DNA of 64,000 nt from the NCBI GenBank assembly GCA_963989245.1, contig OZ022357.1, forward strand, positions 21,643,254 through 21,707,253. The letters run 5' to 3'. Positions 1 to 11,861 of this stretch are shown here, piece after piece (the stretch's first letter is position 1; each line of letters opens with the position of its first letter). This stretch comes from Nansenia antarctica. Lineage: Eukaryota > Chordata > Actinopteri > Argentiniformes > Microstomatidae. The notes beneath the pieces were generated by a model, which was not told the DNA's origin, ran no database searches, and saw only the letters and a list, made by a program, of their open reading frames with translations. The position numbers and the translations under genes are program-made.

Positions 1-237
1 GTTTCTGTGGTGATCACAGGTTATGAATGTGTTTCTGTGTTAGTATTCTGGGTCTTTGCTCCATGTGATAGTATTCTGGGTCTTTGCTCCATGTGACAGG
101 ATCACCAAGGTGTCAGCTCAGAGGGACACAACTATGTAGATCCAAGATGTCTCTCTGACTATTCTGGAGCTAAAGAACACTGGATATCTGTGATAGAAAA
201 TGAACCTGCAATGACAATAAATGACAATGACAATAAA
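1..237 (+). other. 3' UTR of a TRIM gene copy lying upstream of the window
   Basis: This stretch matches the sequence downstream of the complete TRIM gene in the window (about 44938-45175), which begins about 200 bases after that gene's stop codon. It includes the same repeated phrase around 'gtgatcacaggttatgaatg' and ends with two AATAAA signals near 216-221 and 232-237. The inference is that the window opens inside the 3' untranslated region of another TRIM copy whose coding exons lie to the left. No coding sequence of that copy is visible. Confidence 0.75.
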
Positions 238-1195
238 GTCCATTCATTCACCTGTGTTATATAACATAAAATCATTAATAAATCATAAATCTTCAAATTG
301 AGGAACCTTTTTTTTTGTCTTTGTATATCCACATGATTGCTCCTCTGTGCATCTCTGCTTATTGAGGTGATATGAATGAGAGTGAGGGAAGAGACTCGGT
401 TATGTTATGTTACTAACTATGTTACTGACATAATCCCGGTAGAGAAACATATCTTTGTGATAGCCCAGGAGACATGAATCAAGAACTGGAGGAAGCGGTG
501 TTGCAGCATATTAGTTGGTCGACTCAACTGTATAAAGTAACTGCATGGTGGTACACTACTAGGTAGCACCCTAGTGGTACCCATGTAGGTTCTATCAATA
601 GTGAGTTCCTCATGGGGTTATAACTGTAACCTCACACATTCAAACGACTGTTTTTACTTTGAATGATTTGAAGGATTGTAGAATGCCTCTGCGTTTTGAA
701 TCTTTTTTTGTACTGTCAAAAACTTTTCTGCCCAAATAAAAACGATTTCTATCTTTATGATCAGTGTGGTTTATGTCTAATGTTTCATTCGTTTAGTAGT
801 GCGATCATGTGTGGAATGGATGTTGCATAATGTCCACCATCACCATTGTAGGTCAAAGTGCAACGGAGTCTCTTCCTGACGATGTGAATGGAAGCTGGAC
901 CACTGCATTTATTTAGGAGCGACGACGGAGACACGCTGAGCCTGAAAACCATTAATCTGGGGCCTTCTCCCATCTCTGTGGGGTTTGAGAGTGTGTGTAG
1001 GTGTATTTACTTACTGATCTGAACCAGGTGAAGTTATGTTGATCTGAACCAGGTGAAGCAGATACTTGTTTCGCTGTTGTCGTTTCCAGAATGAATGTTT
1101 ATTTATGACCGTATTTATTTGACAGTATGTTGGCAACTGGAGTTGTGTTGCCTGAAAGGTCATTGTGTTGTTTATTGGGTAGTGTTTCAAGAGTT

Positions 1196-1859
1196 CGTGA
1201 TGTTAGAATTCTAAGGTTCTATCTCCATTTTTGTCAACATTGAGTTTTTTACATAATCTGATCCATTAGGTGTTTATTAATGCCTGTGTGGTGTTATTTT
1301 TAAAATGTTGACATTTTTGAGTTAGTAATTCATAAAATACAAAGGTTCCATCTCACAAAACATAATGGAATGTAAAAACTTTGACGCTCAATATCTCTGA
1401 ACTGCCCTAAACGGAGATAGAACCTTATCATTCTAAACGGAGATAGAACCTTATCATTCTAAACGGAGATAGAACCTTATCATTCTAAGCGGAGATAGAA
1501 CCTTATCATTCTAAACGGAGATAGAACCTTATCATTCTAAGCGGAGATAGAACCTTCTCATTCTAAACGGAGATAGAACCTTCTCATTCTAAACGGAGAT
1601 AGAACCTTATCATTCTAAACGGAGATAGAACCTTCTCATTCTAAACGGAGATAGAACCTTATCATTCTAAACGGAGATAGAACCTTCTCATTCTAAACGG
1701 AGATAGAACCTTATCATTCTAAACGGAGATAGAACCTTCTCATTCTAAACGGAGATAGAACCTTATCATTCTAAACGGAGATAGAACCTTATCATTCTAA
1801 ACGGAGATAGAACCTTATCATTCTAAACGGAGATAGAACCTTATCATTCTAAGCTCACG
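1196..1859 (-). mobile_element. CGTGA-family MITE with amplified terminal repeat
   Basis: The element begins CGTGATGTTAG and ends GCTCACG, flanked on both sides by the 4-bp duplication AGTT (1192-1195 and 1860-1863). The left about 215 bases are the normal body of this family. The right end, from 1409 to about 1852, is a tandem array of 17 units of 26 bp that repeat the terminal motif (consensus around ACGGAGATAGAACCTTATC). The same insertion, with a shorter and rearranged array, is in copy 2 at 46129-46579. The insertion therefore predates the duplication, and the array length changed afterwards. Confidence 0.88.
1409..1852. repeat. 26-bp satellite array (17 units) derived from a MITE terminus
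   Basis: Seventeen near-identical 26-bp units lie head to tail. Unit variants differ mainly at two positions (TTATC/TTCTC and TAAAC/TAAGC). Each unit corresponds to the subterminal part of the surrounding MITE, so the array arose by local amplification of the transposon end. There are no spacers, so this is not a CRISPR array. Confidence 0.92.
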
Positions 1860-2626
1860 AGTTCTCTTTTGTATATCACTGTCTCTAGCATAATGATTTG
1901 ACGCGCAACCACTCTAGTTGCCGCCAAACAGTGCGCTTGTGGCGCCAAACCTAACGGTAACACCAACTGATGTTTGGCTTCCACCCTTCATGGTGCATCT
2001 TACCGGTAAGTCTTGACTAGTGTTTGATAGTTGCCTTTTTGCTCAGATCACATAAATACATTTTAGATAGATAGGCCTATGGATGACGTTTATAAATGTT
2101 ACTCATTGCAGCGTGAAACATTCAGTGATCCGTAATTTCTGCATGCAGCCTCACCTGTAAACAATTAAATGGGGGAAATGCATTATGCATGCACGTAGCA
2201 GCTTTGAAGTTCAACATCATTTGTTTTAAACATCTGAAAAACGTAAGCAATTAAGTGATAAGTCGTTATTTATTTGGTTATGAAGAGGTACACACATAAG
2301 ACACACAGTAGAGGTAGATGTGTATGTATGTATGTGCCTCATAAACTTAGTTCAACTGGCTTACCTCATCAAACACTGTAGCTTCAAAACATGATTAAAA
2401 CTATACTTTTGATCTCATGAATGCTCAGTCCATATATTTGTATCTCTGTCTATGTCTATAATCAAGAGTGGTTACATTATTCCAGCCCCATCCCTCACCA
2501 AAAAAGTCAAACAGCCTGAGTCCGCCACTGCTTACTTGTCATATTCACCATTCAGGAATACAGTGCTCCAAAGCATATAAACAGATGGTCATAGATAAAA
2601 GGTTACGTTCATAGTCATTAACTAGT

Positions 2627-2750
2627 CGTGAGCTTAGAATGATAAGGTTCTATCTCCGTTTAGGGTAGTTCACACAGGCATTAATAAACACCTAATGGAT
2701 CAGATTTATGTAAAAAACTATTTTGACAAAAATATAATTCTAACGTCACG
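2627..2750 (+). mobile_element. CGTGA-family MITE, internally deleted
   Basis: A 124-bp copy with intact ends (CGTGAGCTTAGAATG and CTAACGTCACG) and an exact TAGT duplication at 2623-2626 and 2751-2754. About 120 bases of the usual interior are missing. Copy 2 of the duplication lacks this element together with the surrounding segment. Confidence 0.85.
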
Positions 2751-3104
2751 TAGTATAGAGCCCTAGTAGAAGATGCTCTGGGTCCAAGCAAAAGTAAAGA
2801 ACAGTATTTTTGACCTACAACCCATCATCGACAGAAGAGTCATCCCCAACCTGGCCAGGTAAGTATAGGTAAGACAAACTAAGTAGAGGCATAAGTGTGT
2901 GTAGTATGACACTGTTCTTCCTCATTAAAAAGTACATAATTGCCATGAGAGACTAGTCAGGGAGTAGCTGTATTCCCTGCTCTTAAGAGATAGATTGATC
3001 AGAGTTTAAACAACTTTGTAAGGTACTTGGGGCGTAACTAAGCTAATGGTATGTGGGAGGGTGACACTTCAGCAGCACCACTACCACATCTGTGGGATCC
3101 ACAG

Positions 3105-3784
3105 GGCCAGATGGAGAAACCACTGCATGCCCAGAGGAAGAAGCTGCACCTACACAACTACAACAAACGCCTGGAGCACCTCAGGTCAGAGGTCAGTGAG
3201 AGTGAAATCCTCTTGACCTCTTAAACCAATACCAATGCTTGTAATGTTTTTGTTTGTTGTATATATATATGCATATATCCTTTCTCCTGTGGTTAAGCCT
3301 CATCCTCCCTGTTCAGTTTGATAAGCTTAAAGAGAGCTACGGGAGACGGCAGGATCACCGTTATAGACGCAACACAACGGACCAATCACACACCTTCTCC
3401 GAGCACAGCGTCTTGAGTAAGAAGTTAGAGGTAAGACCGTTGATTAGGATTATGTCTCATCATGACTGCTTCATGGAACTTGACAGATCTGAAAGGATAG
3501 GATTAATATTTTAAAAATGACTGGGACTGTTCCTAACATACTAGATAGCTAAGTGGAGCTATAATCGTCCTCAGCGCATCATCAGTTCCTTTCAGAGCTA
3601 CACAACTTGACAGATTTATCATCAGGTATGATGGAAAGCATTATGGGGGGTAGTCTGTCTTGAACAACTGCAAACTCATATGTCAATTCACTACTTCCTT
3701 CAGACAGGTTGCTACTCTACTCGGTCAGTAAGTGAAGGATGACATTGTGGTAATTGCCTGTCAAAAGTCTGAACCACTCATGTA

Positions 3785-3839
<55 letters not shown>

Positions 3840-6800
3840 GCGTGTGTGTGTGCAAATAAAATGGTAATACAATAATATATTGTTTACTATCTGGTTAAAG
3901 ATTGTTCCTCATGTATCATGATAATTTTCCTGGCTACATAGTGTACAGGTTTTTACTTTTGCCTGCTTGCGGCTCTGTCAGTATGTGAAGCGCATTGAGT
4001 TGCATCTTGTAAGAAATGCGCTATACAAATAAAATTTGATTTGATGATTTGATCATAGGATCGCCATAAACTTGTGACAGATTCCCTCAACCACTGATTA
4101 CAGTTGGGGATTAGTAAGTTATATCATAATTGGTTCTGTTAAAAATGTGGAACAAAGGCTATTGAAGAATTACAGTTGCAGTAGCTGACGGCACAGTAGT
4201 GAATGTTTCGGGGTCTCGTCTCCTTCAGGAGCTGAACACAAAGTGTGAGCAGTGGGAGAACCAGAGACTGGACCAGCAGAAGGACATGGCTGCGTTAGAG
4301 GTCCATCAGAAGTCCCTGGCCTTCAAAGTCCAGGTTTTCCAGGTATCCTAATTGTTGTATCCCAGGTCTTGGTGCACAGTGATGTGTTCTGAAGTCACCT
4401 ACGATGATGTAGTCATAGTTACCGTTTACCTGAGATTAAGATAGATAGATTAAGTTTACTTCCAGACTCAAAACTCATCTTTAATGGAGACTGGAGAGAC
4501 TGGAGTAACTCCTTTGAAAGTCTTATTTATCCCAGGAATTTGTGTCTGAGGAATTGCCCCATACTGTTACATTTGTGTCTGAGGAACTGCCCCATACTGT
4601 TACATTTGTGTCTGAGAAACTGCCCCCCCCCCCCATACTGTTACATTTTCCATAGAAAGACACATCAGCAGGATAGAGAACGTCAGCAGCTTTTTGTGTC
4701 AAGGTTCTTAGGCTATTTTCAGAAGCTGTCTTTATTAACTCAAGCATCAGGTGTACCATTTCATCTTAGTTTATGTTTAAACACCTGTGAGCCTCAGTGG
4801 ATAATTATGATGTATCTGTATACACAGCAACGGTTCCCCATGTCACTCTACAGTCACTGGGTACCACTGGCGGACTCAGGGGGGGGGGCAGGGGGGGCGA
4901 CTGCCCCTCCTGGTGCCCCCACAGTTGAAAAACGTCTCTCTTAAGTGCCCTTTTGAGTGGCAAAAATGAGAGGACGTGCCCTATTGCTGCCCCTCCAATG
5001 GTCTAAACCTGACCATGTGCCCCCACAGTTGAAAAACTTCGCACTAAAGTGCCATTTTGAGTGGCGAAATTAGAGGATGTGCCCTATTGGCTGCCCTTCC
5101 AATGGTCTAAACTTGACCATGTGCACTGATGGGGTCCCATGTTGTGCAGTAGGTGCCCTTTTTTTCTTTTCGCCCCCCCTGCCCTACAAACAGCCTGAGA
5201 CCGCCACTGCTGGGTACACAGGTTTCTTTGTTATTTCAATAAATCTGTCTATCACATTTAAGTGTAGAGGGATGAGTGGAATCATGTACAGTATTTTAAC
5301 ACCACAGACTGGTAGTTACCATGAGTTGAATGTGACTCTCACTGACTCAGGCAAGTGGGGGCCACCTGCCCCAGGAGGTAGTGGTGGACCGAACAGAGAC
5401 ACAGTGGCAGGAGGAGAGTGACGTCACATCGCTGCAGACCCAATTGGACCAAGCGCTGGAAGAGGCGTATAACAACGAGGTCAAAGGTCAGCAGCTGAGA
5501 GAAGAAACTGAATCTAACAGGAGAAGGTCACAGGATGAAATACAGCGCCTCCTACTGGAGATAGAGATGAACTGCACAGAACAGCAGGTATTATATTGCA
5601 ATCCTATGATCATGGGCTGAAACAATCTTGTATGATTAACTTCAGTTGGCTTAAGCTATGTTAGCTTTACAAGTGGATTTTTTTTCTGCTCAAAATTGTG
5701 TGAATTCTAGCTTCATTAGCAAAAGTGGGATAGATTTAACCTGATGAATTCGGTTTTTTGATTCCAAACACTTGATATTCCTACCAAAAGTGCAGATGTC
5801 CAAATCATTTTCCCAGGCGGTTTTCATTTCTCCAGCAGTTATGAGCTCCACAAAGCAGCACTATAGCGTGGTAGAAACGTTCAGTGCCCTGTATGGCAAT
5901 ATGAGGACATCTGCATAATATCCTTTAGAGGTTATACATATTGTCAGTGATCATATCTCTGCCTTGATTGGCAGATACAGTAACAATGTCATTTATACTG
6001 AGATGGGTTCTATTCATCAACAAATGCAAGCCTATCTCGGCCAAGTTTCATGGCTGTTACATTTGGCTTCAGAAATCTGTGGAGGAGCTTGACAATCTCA
6101 CGTCAGACCTGTGGACCACTGAGGACCTCATCCCCGCCAGACAGAGGATGGGGGAGAGGAGAGGGCAGAGCGGGGTGTCCAGGTTGCAGGAGCAGCTACT
6201 CGCACAAGAGAACGCTCTGAGGTGGGCTGGAGGTATTACTATCGATGCAACCCCCTGTGAATACACTGCTCAACCCAAACTAATGGCAAAAAAATATATA
6301 TAAAAAAGTTTGGAAACGTTATTTCAGTCGATTCTTCCTCCCTTTTAATAATACCAACTGGTATTGTATTTTATATCGTTGGAAAGCCTGATTAGTCACC
6401 TTTACAACTTGTAAGGATCATGCATTCGTGGAATGAGTAACACAGCTAAACGTGTGGGTAGTGGCCCAAAAAAATTTGCCAAAATCCCCTGCAATATTCT
6501 TCTGTGAGGGGGTGTGGGGAAGCTGCAACCGAGCCTGGTGAACAGTGACAGGCAGGGGGCGCTATTAAGACTCTCCAGGGGGTAAAAGCTCTATTCTTAC
6601 AGAATGATAAGAGGATAACATCATAACAGTGGCGGGCGGTGCATTTCACACCTAGGCCTTCAGTGATGTCCGACACATTCCTACCTGAATTATTCTACCT
6701 CTTAATACCATCGTTATGACGCCATGGCTCTAGAAACTAGACAGAAACACAGTATAACCGGGCGTTGCATCACCTTAACATAGTCAGACAAGTACAACAG

Positions 6801-9800
6801 AGTTATATTAATATTTCCGAAGAATTTTTAATCAATAAATCCGCATTTACAATGAAGAGTGTTAAACTAACATCTTTAAGATCGCTACATTACCCACGTC
6901 TGTCGTCTCGTCCACCATAATAGCGACAAAGGGTGCCTTTTTAATCTCCATTTTGATCTCTTCTCCCATCACTTCAGCAATAGCAAAAATCAGGTCGTTT
7001 TGTATTTTGCCTGACGTCTCAGTAAACACTTTGTTTGTGGACAGGTGGTAATGTACATCTGGGTTGTTTTCAGCAAGAAAAGAAAGCGCACTTGTTCGTT
7101 GAGCTGTAAATCCACTCGGGTGTCCCCAATAAAGTCCATTCATTCAAAGGTGTTCAAAAGTCCCACATCTACCGGCATAGTTACGCATCTCAATAGTGAA
7201 TATCAATAGTGCGTATCAATAGTGCGTATCCAATCAAAAGACGTGCTGGGTGCTGACATCATTGAGCCTTACAGCAGGCGCCGTTGTTGCTATTGCTCGC
7301 CGACTCGAAATCTACGTAGGTTTCCACTAGGAACGCCAGAGGTTTACTCGTTCAACGTTAAGTTACAGGTCGTATCCGCGGCACCGTTTATTGTGCAGGC
7401 GGGCAGATTTTGGAGCCCCCTGGCAACACATTTTGATTGGATAAAAGCTCTAACATAAAGGCCAGCCCTCCAAATCTCAATCGGAGACTGGAAGCAGCGC
7501 AACCAAGAGGAAAGCTATGAAATGAAGAGAATAGACTATGGGGAATCATTAATACATATTTGTGGAAAAAATATATTAAAATAAAATGTATATTCTGATG
7601 ATGTTTAGGCCAGCAGAGAAGGCCTTGCTGGCCCTGACGGCACACCACTGCATCATGATATAGACGGCACAGTGGGCACTGCAGTCTGTAGTGGTGATGA
7701 GAGAACATGTCCTCTTTCACTCTATACTGACATTCTTTACTCTGGTAAAATGTGAAAAGGGAAATGAAGAGAATGGAAAACGTAGAATGGACCGAGAGGA
7801 AAGGCCTTAATGTCTTATTGGTCTGCCCCTCCCTCCCTCCCTCTCTCTCTCCTTCTGTCAGACTGGAGGCCTGTCACTCTGCTGCCCCCCCGCTGCAGGA
7901 GTCTCTTGTGAAGGAGGAACTGCAGTGCCTGGAGCATGCTGGGAAATTCAAGGATAATGCAATCGCCACGGTACTGTCCCCATGATGACGCAACAGGAGT
8001 TCAGATTCAATTGAACACTTACCGTCAAGACGCCAGGATACAGAGGGATTCATTTTAAATAGTCGAAAACAAGATGAAAAATATAACCGCAAGTGGCAGT
8101 TGGGGCGTGTTCCTACAGATATAGAGAGAGCCCCCCATAACCATAAATGGGGTAAGATTGACAGACACGGGGTGGATCTACACCTACAGACAGGTTGTAG
8201 ATTGACAGATAGGGGGTAGACCTACAGACAGGGGGGTAGACCGACCACTCACCTAATATGGGCCAAGTTGAACTCATGATATACTAAGCTATGATATTAT
8301 CTCTTCTCAGAGATAACAACAAACACTGAGAGAAGCTGACAGACAGAGTTGGGCCACGCTCTAATTTACACCATATGTCTCCCCTCCGACTGTTAATGAG
8401 ACACCAGGAAGAGGGGGGGAGACCTTAGGGAAGAGCGGGATTTATTCAAACTGACATCTTGTTTGGGGCCCTCCTTAACGTAATGGGTCTGCTTGTTATT
8501 TTTTGCTTCACAGTGAATGGAGCAGAGTAGATGCCCGTGCTGGGAGTCGAGAGGGAGGGGGTAGATTGAGGTGGAGTGGTGTCTCAACCTCCTCTATTTC
8601 ACAGGCCCTTTAATAGCTTTTTTCTCTGCTGTGACATTTATGGAGATAATCGGTCATTAAAAAAGCACAATCTACTGTAGGCAATATAATAGGGGTCGGT
8701 GTAAATTTATTAGAATGTTCTCACCATGAAGATATATATGGTCGCTTTGCATAAAAGTGATCTATACCGCTTCTAAGTGCTTTGGGGAGAATCTCTAAGA
8801 GGTTTAAATCATGCCCTTCTGCTAATTAAATATGCACGCACGCACGTACACACGCACGCAATACTACTACTGCCGAGCAGTAAAGTAGATTGTGAGAGGA
8901 GAACAATTAAGCCTTTCTTTCTTTAACGATGAGGAATGGGTCATGTTCTCAAACGGCTATCGAGAGGTTATTTTACACGAGCCCTTTCTGAGTCTAACTT
9001 TACTACTTTTCGTCCGTCCATCATGTACGTATGTAAGCATATTCCTTATTTCTCATTACGTTCTGCTTATCTGTAACAGACAATCTCAATTCACAGTCGA
9101 TTGTCGTTGTGTCTCTTGTACCCGTAAAGAAGACCCCTAGCCATGAAGGACGTCTACATGGTACCACAGAATTTACAAAGGAGGGGGAGCAACTAGCGAA
9201 GAGGGAGCATGCCTGGGAGGTGCTCAGAACCATTGCTCATCCAAGGTAAGGCCTTCCCCTTGGCAAATCGGGTTGGACATCTGATGGTTCTCCTGTCTCC
9301 AGTCGCTGATTGTTTATGGAGTTCTTCAAGTCAGACAAGACACTTTACAACTTGTGGCATCCCCATTGGGTGCAGCCGAGGATTGCCCCCTTGACCTAGT
9401 GGTAGCATGCTAGCTGCAAAGTATTTAAAATTATTTCAAATACCCATTCAAACCCTAGGTCACTACCACTCCTCGCTGCTATACCCTACATACCCTGCTA
9501 CCAGCTCTAGGATCTGTTGAAACTGTAAACCACCAGAATGTGCTGTAGACTTGAATTAAGTGTTTTTGAGAGAGGTCTCACACGCTGACTGGTATGTGAT
9601 TGGCTGTGGGCTCCTGTATCCAATCAGCTGGGAGCAAACTGGGACCAGAAACCACCCTGAGAAGAAACCACCACGTCTCCATGGTAACAGAGACAGGGCA
9701 AAGGAGATAACAGCTGAGGCGAATGGGAGTTGGACTTTATGTCATGCCTTTAGCCACCAGGAGATGGTGCAACTACAGGTGAGCAATAGAGACGATCCTG

Positions 9801-10577
9801 AAGTTATAATCTTGCGGTCCGAGTGGTGTTGCAAAATATGAGGCACACAGATTAGATCCAGGTCAGTGTAGATCTTCTCAATGCCTGGAGAAAACATTAA
9901 CACTAACCTTAAACCCTAACTCAGAACCTAAACAGAATTTCAAACACACACACACAAAAAAAATCTCTTTCTGTTTCTTATTTCCTTTATTGGTAGTGTG
10001 TAGGTCAAGTGTGTTATTTGTGCTGCAAGTAGTACATAGGCTGTGGATGTGAAGTTTATGCTCAAGAAAGGAAAGTTAGGTAAAGCTATGGTTGGGGTTA
10101 ACAGGTTAGTTTCTCAGTCTACTTAATTTAGCAATTCGTGAGATTAGAATGATAAGGTTCTATCTCTGTTTAGGGTCGTTCAGAGATATTGAGCGTCAAC
10201 GTTTTTACATTCCATTATGTTTTGTGAGATGGAACCTTTGTATTTTATGAATTACTAACTAAAAAATGTCAACATTTTAAAAATAACACCACACAGGCAT
10301 TAATAAACACCTAATGGATCAGATTATGTACAAAAAACTCAATTTTGACAAAAATGGAGATAGAACCTTAGAATTCTAACGTCACCAATTCTCACCCCCG
10401 TTTCCAGTCTAACCAAACCAAACCCCTTGTCTGCAGTGTTCAGAGTCCACACCGGGGGAGCTCTTTCTCCAGGAGGAGGAGAGGAGGCTGAGGGAGCTCG
10501 AGAACTGCTTCTACTCCCACATCCAGCAGCTCAACTGGGACACAAGCAGAACCATAGAGCTCCATAGTGCCACCTAG
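3105..10577 (+). CDS. deup1: DEUP1/CEP63-family centriole-duplication protein, copy 1 (N-terminal exons not found)
   Basis: Coiled-coil protein of the CEP63/DEUP1 family. These proteins bind CEP152 through the C-terminus and promote centriole formation, CEP63 at mother centrioles and DEUP1 at deuterosomes of multiciliated cells. Exons read in compatible phases: 3105-3191, 3317-3430, 4229-4342, 5351-5587, 6073-6221, 7862-7970, 9130-9245 (weaker), 9691-9778 and 10437-10577 ending in TAG. That gives about 384 codons. Family signatures are the W-E-N-Q-R-L stretch in exon 3 and the C-terminal L-F-L-Q-E-E-E segment in the last exon. The first about 90 residues of the family are not seen. Neighbouring SMCO4 and SLC36A4 favour DEUP1 over CEP63, but exon 3 resembles CEP63 slightly more, so the paralog assignment is open. 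No stop or frameshift is visible. An AATAAA lies at 10870-10875. Confidence 0.75.
3787..3852. repeat. (TG)n microsatellite
   Basis: Dinucleotide run in an intron of DEUP1 copy 1. The equivalent run in copy 2 (48201-48330) is longer and has acquired TGCG interruptions. Confidence 0.95.
4865..5209 (+). mobile_element. hAT-like MITE (CACTGGCGGACTC ends)
   Basis: A 345-bp element with inverted ends CACTGGCGGACTCAGG and CCTGAGACCGCCACTG, flanked exactly by the 8-bp duplication CTGGGTAC (4857-4864 and 5210-5217). An 8-bp target duplication is the mark of the hAT superfamily. The interior contains two diverged repeats of a phrase around 'aagtgcccttttgagtgg'. The same insertion is in copy 2 (49416-49761). 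Other copies are at 29296-29658 and, truncated, at 12273-12578. Confidence 0.9.
6303..6480 (+). mobile_element. Left part of a 237-bp MITE, right arm lost
   Basis: Contains the left arm (GTTTGGAAACGTTATTTC) and centre of the element that is complete in copy 2 at 50858-51094. The complementary right arm is missing here. In its place is unrelated sequence followed by a hAT insertion. Confidence 0.7.
6627..7650 (-). mobile_element. hAT element with transposase remnant, present only in copy 1
   Basis: The element starts CAGTGGCGGGCGGTGC and ends GGCACACCACTG, with imperfect terminal inverted repeats. The flanks CATCATAA (6619-6626) and CATCATGA (7651-7658) match at 7 of 8 positions, as expected for a hAT target duplication. 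An open frame at 6862-7143 (-), 93 codons, resembles part of a hAT-family transposase; it includes FVAIMVDETTDVGN, typical of the first catalytic aspartate region. The rest of the transposase is missing, so this 1,024-bp element is non-autonomous. Copy 2 has no such insertion. Confidence 0.82.
6862..7143 (-). pseudogene. hAT transposase fragment
   Basis: A 93-codon open frame inside the copy-1 hAT element. It shows the D-E-T-T-D motif preceded by a hydrophobic strand, seen in the RNase-H-like core of hAT transposases related to the ZMYM/P52rIPK-like group. It lacks the N-terminal BED finger and the C-terminal dimerisation region, so it is a dead fragment. Confidence 0.65.
8180..8245. repeat. 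Unexpanded 38-bp repeat unit
   Basis: About one and a half units of the phrase 'acctacagacaggttgtag', which is expanded to about 19 units in the other duplication copy at 51620-52330. Confidence 0.8.
9392..9462 (+). other. tRNA-like 71-nt segment (SINE head or tRNA relic), copy 1
   Basis: The ends pair as a 7-bp acceptor-like stem (TGACCTA with TAGGTCA). An A-box-like TAGTGGTAGCATGC follows the first strand and ATTCAAACC precedes the second. The T-arm and anticodon stem do not fold convincingly, so this is more likely a tRNA-derived SINE head than a working tRNA. An identical segment is at 53429-53499. Confidence 0.35.
10137..10386 (+). mobile_element. CGTGA-family MITE (copy 1 intron)
   Basis: A 250-bp copy flanked by AATT (10133-10136 and 10387-10390), lying just upstream of the last DEUP1 exon. 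It is shared with copy 2 at 54174-54423 with almost no difference. Confidence 0.87.
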
Positions 10578-10897
10578 ATGCCTGGAGGGGCACTGTATCC
10601 CTTGGTTATAATAATAATAACTTTATTTGTATAGCACTTTTCCTGCAAACGTTGCAGCTCAAAGTGCTTTAATCATTATATGAAATTAAATGAGATTAAT
10701 GAGATTATAATGAGATTAATGCCATATATGAGATTATGATTGATTCAATTGAAATCATGTCACACATGTTTGTCTAAAAGTGTGTTTGTTTGCAATATTT
10801 TTATAATGTAGATTTTGTTTTTCTTCAGTTCCTGTGAACTGTGGGGCATGAATCAAACCAAAAACAGGAAATAAATACACATGGTTGTTTAGCCTTC

Positions 10898-10903
10898 TTT
10901 ATT
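10898..10903 (-). terminator. AATAAA poly(A) signal for SMCO4 copy 1
   Basis: On the minus strand this reads AATAAA, about 0.96 kb beyond the SMCO4 stop. It lies only about 25 bases from the plus-strand AATAAA of DEUP1 (10870-10875), so the two convergent genes nearly overlap at their 3' ends. In copy 2 the same site reads ATTAAA. Confidence 0.55.
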
Positions 10904-11861
10904 AACTGAAACAGGAACATTGTCAAATGTTTTTTAAGGCACATCTTCACATCTGCACAGATGTCAATCAAAGTCAGAGTTGTCAATAACTTAACGGTAC
11001 AAAGTGTTTAGCGCTTGGATTGTACATGGAATACATGGGTGTCATTGCGTTCTGTGATGCATTAACATCTTTCCAACACATTCATAAAACATCACATACA
11101 ATCAATCAGGATGAACTCCTGAGCTGCATTCAACTATCAGAACAGACAGGACAAATTGCTGGCATGTTTGAATACTTCTATCGGACATAGTTTGATACAT
11201 TCCAAAGACATAGCTTGAAGAAGTGAAACTAGTTAAATGCTTGCGTGATAAGGCCCCTGTCATGTGACCTTAATCTTAAAACACATTGCTCAACAATGCA
11301 GTCGATTCATTTGTTTTTGTCACACTTTTAAAATGCATCGACCTTTTCGCCTGACGAAACACATCCCTGGCTAATAAACTTGGCAAGCTGTGCAATTGTA
11401 GTCCTTTGGTAAACATTGAAATCGAAACTCTTAAGACAGCACCAGAGCCAATATGAAATCCAACTGGCATTGGAAAAAAACGAGGGGGATATAGGCTAGT
11501 GTAATGGATGGTAAAGTTCTGCCTTTGACACAAACATCTTCATCCATCAAAAGGCACCTATTAAAGCCACTGGTAGAACCTACTTCTTCTTCATTCAATC
11601 TGATTGTTTTGCAGCTCAAATTTTCTCTCGTGGCAACTCACTGCACTTGGGAGGGGAAGCATCGTTTAAGACATGGCTGGTGATGAACTGACTCCTCTGG
11701 ACCAAGCATGCACAGAGGAGGGGGAGAAAGGTAGGGATGAGAGACCAGAGGATGGCCATAGGGGATGAGAAGTGTAGGAGGGAGTTGGGGGTGCAGTGAG
11801 TCTTAAGTTTGTGAGGATCCAGTCCTTAGGTTGAGTGTATATATACCCCTGGGGGCATATT

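Larger units (their letters stand above)
238..3104. other. Intergenic/5' intronic DNA before the first recognised DEUP1 exon, copy 1
   Basis: No confident exon is seen here, although N-terminal DEUP1/CEP63 exons should lie somewhere upstream of 3105. Two weak exon-like stretches exist. One is 474-536, 21 codons starting ATG and followed by gtaact, conserved in copy 2 at 45412-45474. The other is 2773-2861, followed by gtaagt and absent from copy 2. The rest holds two CGTGA-family MITEs and duplicated non-coding sequence. A short open frame at 785-973 (-) is conserved in both copies but looks like nothing known. Confidence 0.5.

Noticed and set aside
785..973. 62-codon frame conserved in both copies (also 45723-45911)
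   Set aside because: Conservation is explained by the recent duplication; the protein resembles nothing and has no splice or promoter context.
1409..1852. Possible CRISPR array
   Set aside because: Direct 26-bp repeats without spacers in a eukaryotic genome, clearly derived from a MITE end. The same applies to the 32-, 33- and 38-bp arrays.
9392..9462. Functional tRNA gene
   Set aside because: Only the acceptor-like stem pairs well; the anticodon and T arms do not fold correctly.
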